The notes under the pieces: model-generated
What the model was told of the DNA's origin: nothing
Seen by the model: only the letters and a program-made list of their open reading frames with translations
Databases searched by the model: none
Part shown: positions 5,866-7,812 of the stretch, one piece after another
Layout: each line of letters begins with the position of its first letter
Position numbering within the stretch: position 1 is the first letter of the stretch
Made by a program: the position numbers and the translations under genes
Assembly (NCBI GenBank): GCA_904398675.1
Contig: CAJFPI010000239.1
Coordinates: 1 to 7,812 of the forward strand
Length of the DNA stretch: 7,812 bases
Origin: an uncultured Oscillospiraceae bacterium
GTDB lineage: Bacteria; Bacillota; Clostridia; Oscillospirales; Oscillospiraceae
Direction of reading: 5' to 3'

Positions 5866-5880
5866 TGTAACTTTTTGTAA
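5866..5880. promoter_or_regulatory. Paired TGTAA direct repeats, second candidate regulator site
   Basis: TGTAA occurs at 5866-5870 and 5876-5880, with the same 10-base spacing as the pair at 814-828. It lies about 60 bases upstream of the -35 box of the lipoprotein gene, on the opposite strand to that gene. The distance differs from the first site, so shared regulation is tentative. Confidence 0.25.
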
Positions 5881-5894
5881 TGAACGGGCAAACA

Positions 5895-5917
5895 GCTCCA
5901 GCCCATCAGGCTGGAGC
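5895..5917 (-). terminator. Terminator of the sigma/anti-sigma operon
   Basis: A perfect 9-bp stem (5895-5903 with 5909-5917) has loop CATCA; on the minus strand it is followed by TGTTTGCCC, a modest T tract. It lies about 110 bases after the anti-sigma stop. In the 352 bases between the two minus-strand genes (5676-6027) I see this hairpin, the lipoprotein promoter and leader, and the TGTAA pair, but no further gene. Confidence 0.55.
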
Positions 5918-6027
5918 CGCTTATTTTGAATGGACCAGGGGGTCAGCAGGGCGCTGTCCCATGACAGGCGGGGGTCTCCCGGCCGCGCTTGTGCTCTATG
6001 TTTCTGCTGGAAACAGTACGCCGCGGC

Positions 6028-6636
6028 TCAGCCTTTGTCCGTCGTCCGGCCATCCTTTGGCTGCACCAGAAGAGCCTCGCTCCCCGCCGGGACGTCGATC
6101 TCCCCGGCGTACAGCTCATCATCGCTGCTGACGGTGCTGCTGTAGGTCATCCCGTCGGCAACGCAGATGTTGACGCAGGTCCACTCCTCCGGGCTGCCGC
6201 TGACCTCTATCACCACGGAGATGCCGTCCCGCTCCGCCTCATATCGATAGCTGCCCTCTGTCTCCAGGGCGTCCGTGATGTCGATCTCTTCCTCGCCCAC
6301 AACCAGGAACAGCCTCCCGTCCCGCTCCTCCACCTGGCCATGCAGCGCATAGGCCGTATAGGTGTTTCCGTCCGCATCCTCGTATACCGTCTTCACCTCG
6401 TCGCTCCACACAGTAGAGAGGATCGTAAAGAGCGCCCCGTCGGTGGCCGCATTGGCGGCTCCTGCGGTAACGCCCAGCGCCAGCATCACCGCTGCGGCGA
6501 TAGACGCCGCCCGGGCCGCGCCGGTCAGTCTCCTCTTCTGCTTTCTGTTCTCCTGCACCATTGTCAAAACCTCCTGTTTTGCCTCCTCGGAGGCCTGCAG
6601 TTGGGAAAAGGTCTCTTGAAACAAATGCTTATCCAT
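6028..6636 (-). CDS. Single-pass membrane anti-sigma-factor-like protein
   Basis: This likely inhibits and tethers the sigma factor encoded immediately upstream, releasing it on an extracellular signal. The 202-residue protein has a charged cytoplasmic N-terminus (about 1-39, ending in a basic NRKQKRR stretch), one hydrophobic segment (about 40-62, rich in Ala, Leu and Val), and an outer domain of about 140 residues with two cysteines (WTCVNIC). The topology and gene order fit an anti-sigma factor. It lacks the His/Cys zinc anti-sigma motif; DUF4179-like partners of clostridial ECF factors also have this general layout, but I cannot confirm membership. The start codon overlaps the end of the sigma gene by 8 bases, indicating translational coupling. 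A GTG one codon upstream (6639) is an alternative start that sits closer to AAGGAGG (6655-6649). The outer domain is not recognised. Confidence 0.75.
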   Translation of the reverse strand: MDKHLFQETFSQLQASEEAKQEVLTMVQENRKQKRRLTGAARAASIAAAVMLALGVTAGAANAATDGALFTILSTVWSDEVKTVYEDADGNTYTAYALHGQVEERDGRLFLVVGEEEIDITDALETEGSYRYEAERDGISVVIEVSGSPEEWTCVNICVADGMTYSSTVSSDDELYAGEIDVPAGSEALLVQPKDGRTTDKG

Positions 6637-7114
6637 CACGGCTCCATGCCTCCTTCAATGATTTCTGCAGCAGCCCTCTGGCGCGCATCAGCCGGGTCTG
6701 CACCGTTGAGAGGTTTGTTCGCAGCAGCTGCCCGATCTCCTTTGCCTGGTAGCCCTCATAGTAGTAGAGATAGATCACCAGCCGGTACTGCTTGGGCAGA
6801 GCCATCACCTGGTCAAAGAGCTCACTCTGCTCCGGCCGGTCAAAGACCGGCGCGTCCAGCCGCTCCTCCAGCGGGATGGTCCTGCGAAACCAGGCCGAGC
6901 GCAGCAGGGACTTGGCCTCGTTCACCGCCACCCGGATCAGCCATCGCCGCTGGTGCTCCCCGCTTTCAAAGGCCGGCTGCTCCCGGTAGAGTTTCAGGAA
7001 TGTCTCCTGCATCACATCCTCCGCGTCGGCGCGGTTTTTGAGATAGCTGTAGGCCACGCGGAAAACCGTGTCCCCCCACAGCTCCAGGGCCTTGGCAAAT
7101 TCTTCCTCTCGCAA
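6629..7114 (-). CDS. ECF-type RNA polymerase sigma factor (sigma-70 family)
   Basis: This directs RNA polymerase to a specific promoter set, probably in response to an envelope signal sensed by its partner. The 161-residue protein has only regions 2 and 4, as ECF factors do. Region 2 spans about 9-75 and includes DAEDVMQETFLKLY (30-43), which contacts core polymerase and the -10 element. Region 4 spans about 104-153 with the helix-turn-helix around YQAKEIGQLLRTNLSTVQTR. The start is TTG, supported by a nine-base GGAGGTGAT ribosome site; no better-placed ATG exists. It is first in a two-gene operon with the overlapping anti-sigma-like gene. A cre-type palindrome lies 30 bases upstream. I could not identify a convincing self-recognised ECF promoter or a good sigma-A promoter in 7129-7277. 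Confidence 0.92.
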   Translation of the reverse strand: MREEEFAKALELWGDTVFRVAYSYLKNRADAEDVMQETFLKLYREQPAFESGEHQRRWLIRVAVNEAKSLLRSAWFRRTIPLEERLDAPVFDRPEQSELFDQVMALPKQYRLVIYLYYYEGYQAKEIGQLLRTNLSTVQTRLMRARGLLQKSLKEAWSRDG

Positions 7115-7119
7115 GGGAT

Positions 7120-7128
7120 ATCACCTCC
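7120..7128 (-). promoter_or_regulatory. Ribosome binding site that fixes the TTG start of the sigma factor
   Basis: GGAGGTGAT on the minus strand is fully complementary to the 3' end of 16S rRNA. Its GGAGG core ends 9 bases before the TTG codon at 7114, which supports this rare start codon. Confidence 0.8.
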
Positions 7129-7144
7129 CAGCGGTTTTGTGTTT

Positions 7145-7159
7145 GGAAAGCGCTTTCAT
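7145..7159 (-). promoter_or_regulatory. Candidate cre operator (CcpA/LacI-family site) upstream of the sigma factor
   Basis: On the minus strand ATGAAAGCGCTTTCC matches the cre consensus WTGNAANCGNWNNCW at every fixed position except the last. Its core GAAAGCGCTTTC (7146-7157) is a perfect 12-bp palindrome with the central CG typical of LacI-family sites. It lies between the glycogen phosphorylase terminator and the sigma ribosome site, so binding would block the promoter or act as a roadblock. Confidence 0.55.
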
Positions 7160-7226
7160 CAGGAGTACGCCGCAGGGGCAGGAAAAATCCCAGGGCGGTG
7201 AAATTTTTCTCATTTCCCGCCCCGGA

Positions 7227-7263
7227 CAAAAGAGAGGAGCCGGGAAAGGTTTCCCGGCTCCTC
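7227..7263 (-). terminator. Intrinsic terminator of glycogen phosphorylase
   Basis: A perfect 13-bp GC-rich stem (7234-7246 with 7251-7263) has loop AGGT; on the minus strand TCTTTTG follows. It begins 14 bases after the phosphorylase stop codon and separates that gene from the sigma operon. Confidence 0.85.
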
Positions 7264-7277
7264 CGCTCTTTTCTTCT

Positions 7278-7811
7278 TTACAGTTTCTTATAGGGGACGT
7301 GCCAGATCTCCTCGGCGTAGTCCCGGATGGCCCGGTCGGCGGCAAAGATGCCGCTGCGGGCGATGTTGTGCAGGCTCATCTCGTTCCACTTCTTCTGGTC
7401 GGCGTAGGTGGCCACCATCCGCTGCTCCGCCTCGCAGTAGGAGGCGAAGTCCGCCAGAAGCATATACTCGTCCGGCGTGCCGCCGTCTCCGAAGAGGAGC
7501 CGCTCGTGGAGATCCTGGTAGCTGACGCCGTCGCCAAAGCCGGCGGTCATCTGGTCCAGCACCCGGTGGATCAGCGGATCGCGGCTGTAGAGGCGGTAGG
7601 GGTTGTAGCCGCTGCGGCGCATCTCCGCCACCTCCGGCGTCTTCAGGCCGAAGAGGAACATGTTCTCATCCCCCAGCACCTGGTGCATCTCCACATTGGC
7701 CCCGTCCAGGGTGCCCACGGTCAGCGCGCCGTTCATCATGAACTTCATGTTGCCCGTGCCGCTGGCCTCCTTGCCGGCGGTGGAGATCTGCTGGCTCACC
7801 TCGCTGGCGGG
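7278..7811 (-). CDS. glgP: Glycogen/starch/alpha-glucan phosphorylase, C-terminal end (5' part outside window)
   Basis: This cytoplasmic GT35 enzyme releases glucose-1-phosphate from the non-reducing ends of glycogen or related alpha-glucans, using phosphate and pyridoxal phosphate. The last 177 codons are visible, in an open frame that runs off the window edge; the whole enzyme is normally about 800 residues. The diagnostic cofactor site EASGTGNMKFMMN is present, with the PLP-bound lysine at residue 23 of the visible part, followed by GALTVGTLDGANVE, as in all family members. The C-terminus ends in WHVPYKKL. No truncation or frameshift is seen. The gene ends in a strong terminator. Neighbouring glycogen-synthesis genes, if any, would lie beyond 7812. 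Confidence 0.97.
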   Translation of the reverse strand, partial: PASEVSQQISTAGKEASGTGNMKFMMNGALTVGTLDGANVEMHQVLGDENMFLFGLKTPEVAEMRRSGYNPYRLYSRDPLIHRVLDQMTAGFGDGVSYQDLHERLLFGDGGTPDEYMLLADFASYCEAEQRMVATYADQKKWNEMSLHNIARSGIFAADRAIRDYAEEIWHVPYKKL

Positions 7812-7812
7812 C

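Noticed and set aside
4434..5870. Open plus-strand frame of 478 codons opposite the minus-strand lipoprotein gene
   Set aside because: It lacks a convincing ribosome site and protein-like composition. The opposite strand has a lipobox, a ribosome site, a promoter and plausible domains. It is a GC-rich antisense shadow.
5989..7041. Open plus-strand frame of 350 codons opposite the sigma and anti-sigma genes
   Set aside because: The minus-strand products have recognisable sigma regions and a membrane segment. The plus-strand product is low-complexity Pro/Arg/Ala.
7160..7230. Promoter for the sigma operon, either sigma-A or self-recognised ECF type
   Set aside because: Candidates such as TTGTCC at 7229-7224, or GGGATT with CGTA near 7170, match too poorly at either box to call.
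1..7812. CRISPR arrays, tRNA or rRNA genes, prophage or toxin-antitoxin genes
   Set aside because: Looked for on both strands by eye. No regularly spaced repeats, tRNA-like cloverleaf, rRNA sequence or phage-type gene was seen.

Overview
The window looks like chromosomal DNA of a GC-rich anaerobic Firmicute, most likely an Oscillospiraceae-type Clostridium (Flavonifractor/Lawsonibacter/Pseudoflavonifractor-like). This is inferred from strong GGAGG ribosome sites, sigma-A promoters with extended -10 elements, G/C-rich third codon positions, Gram-positive lipoprotein signals ending in AAGC or LCAC, and the family mix. No phage, plasmid, insertion-sequence, CRISPR, rRNA or tRNA signal was seen.

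Layout. Positions 1-735 hold the C-terminal two thirds of a DEAD-box RNA helicase, whose stop codon lies in the loop of its own terminator. Positions 931-2676 encode an orphan OppA-type peptide-binding lipoprotein with its own sigma-A promoter. Positions 2677-3037 are a gene-free stretch packed with repeats and hairpins. Positions 3038-4336 encode a complete M18 aspartyl aminopeptidase. Positions 4337-4559 hold a second copy of the intergenic repeat and a hairpin between convergent genes. On the minus strand follow a lipoprotein of unknown function (5675-4560), an ECF sigma factor with its overlapping membrane anti-sigma-like partner (7114-6028), and the C-terminal end of glycogen phosphorylase (7811-7278).

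Functionally these are mostly separate transcription units. The clearest cooperating pair is the sigma factor and the single-pass membrane protein, whose genes overlap by 8 bases. The peptide-binding lipoprotein and the aminopeptidase could act in sequence (peptide capture, then cytoplasmic trimming), but each has its own promoter, so that link is inference. A CcpA-type cre palindrome just upstream of the sigma factor suggests carbon-source control of that operon.

The most unusual feature is a structured repeat of about 117 bases present twice in opposite orientation, flanking the aminopeptidase gene. Both copies keep two hairpins with identical or nearly identical stems and different loops, and one copy starts 2 bases after the aminopeptidase stop codon. 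It resembles a REP- or MITE-type dispersed element that I cannot match to a named family.
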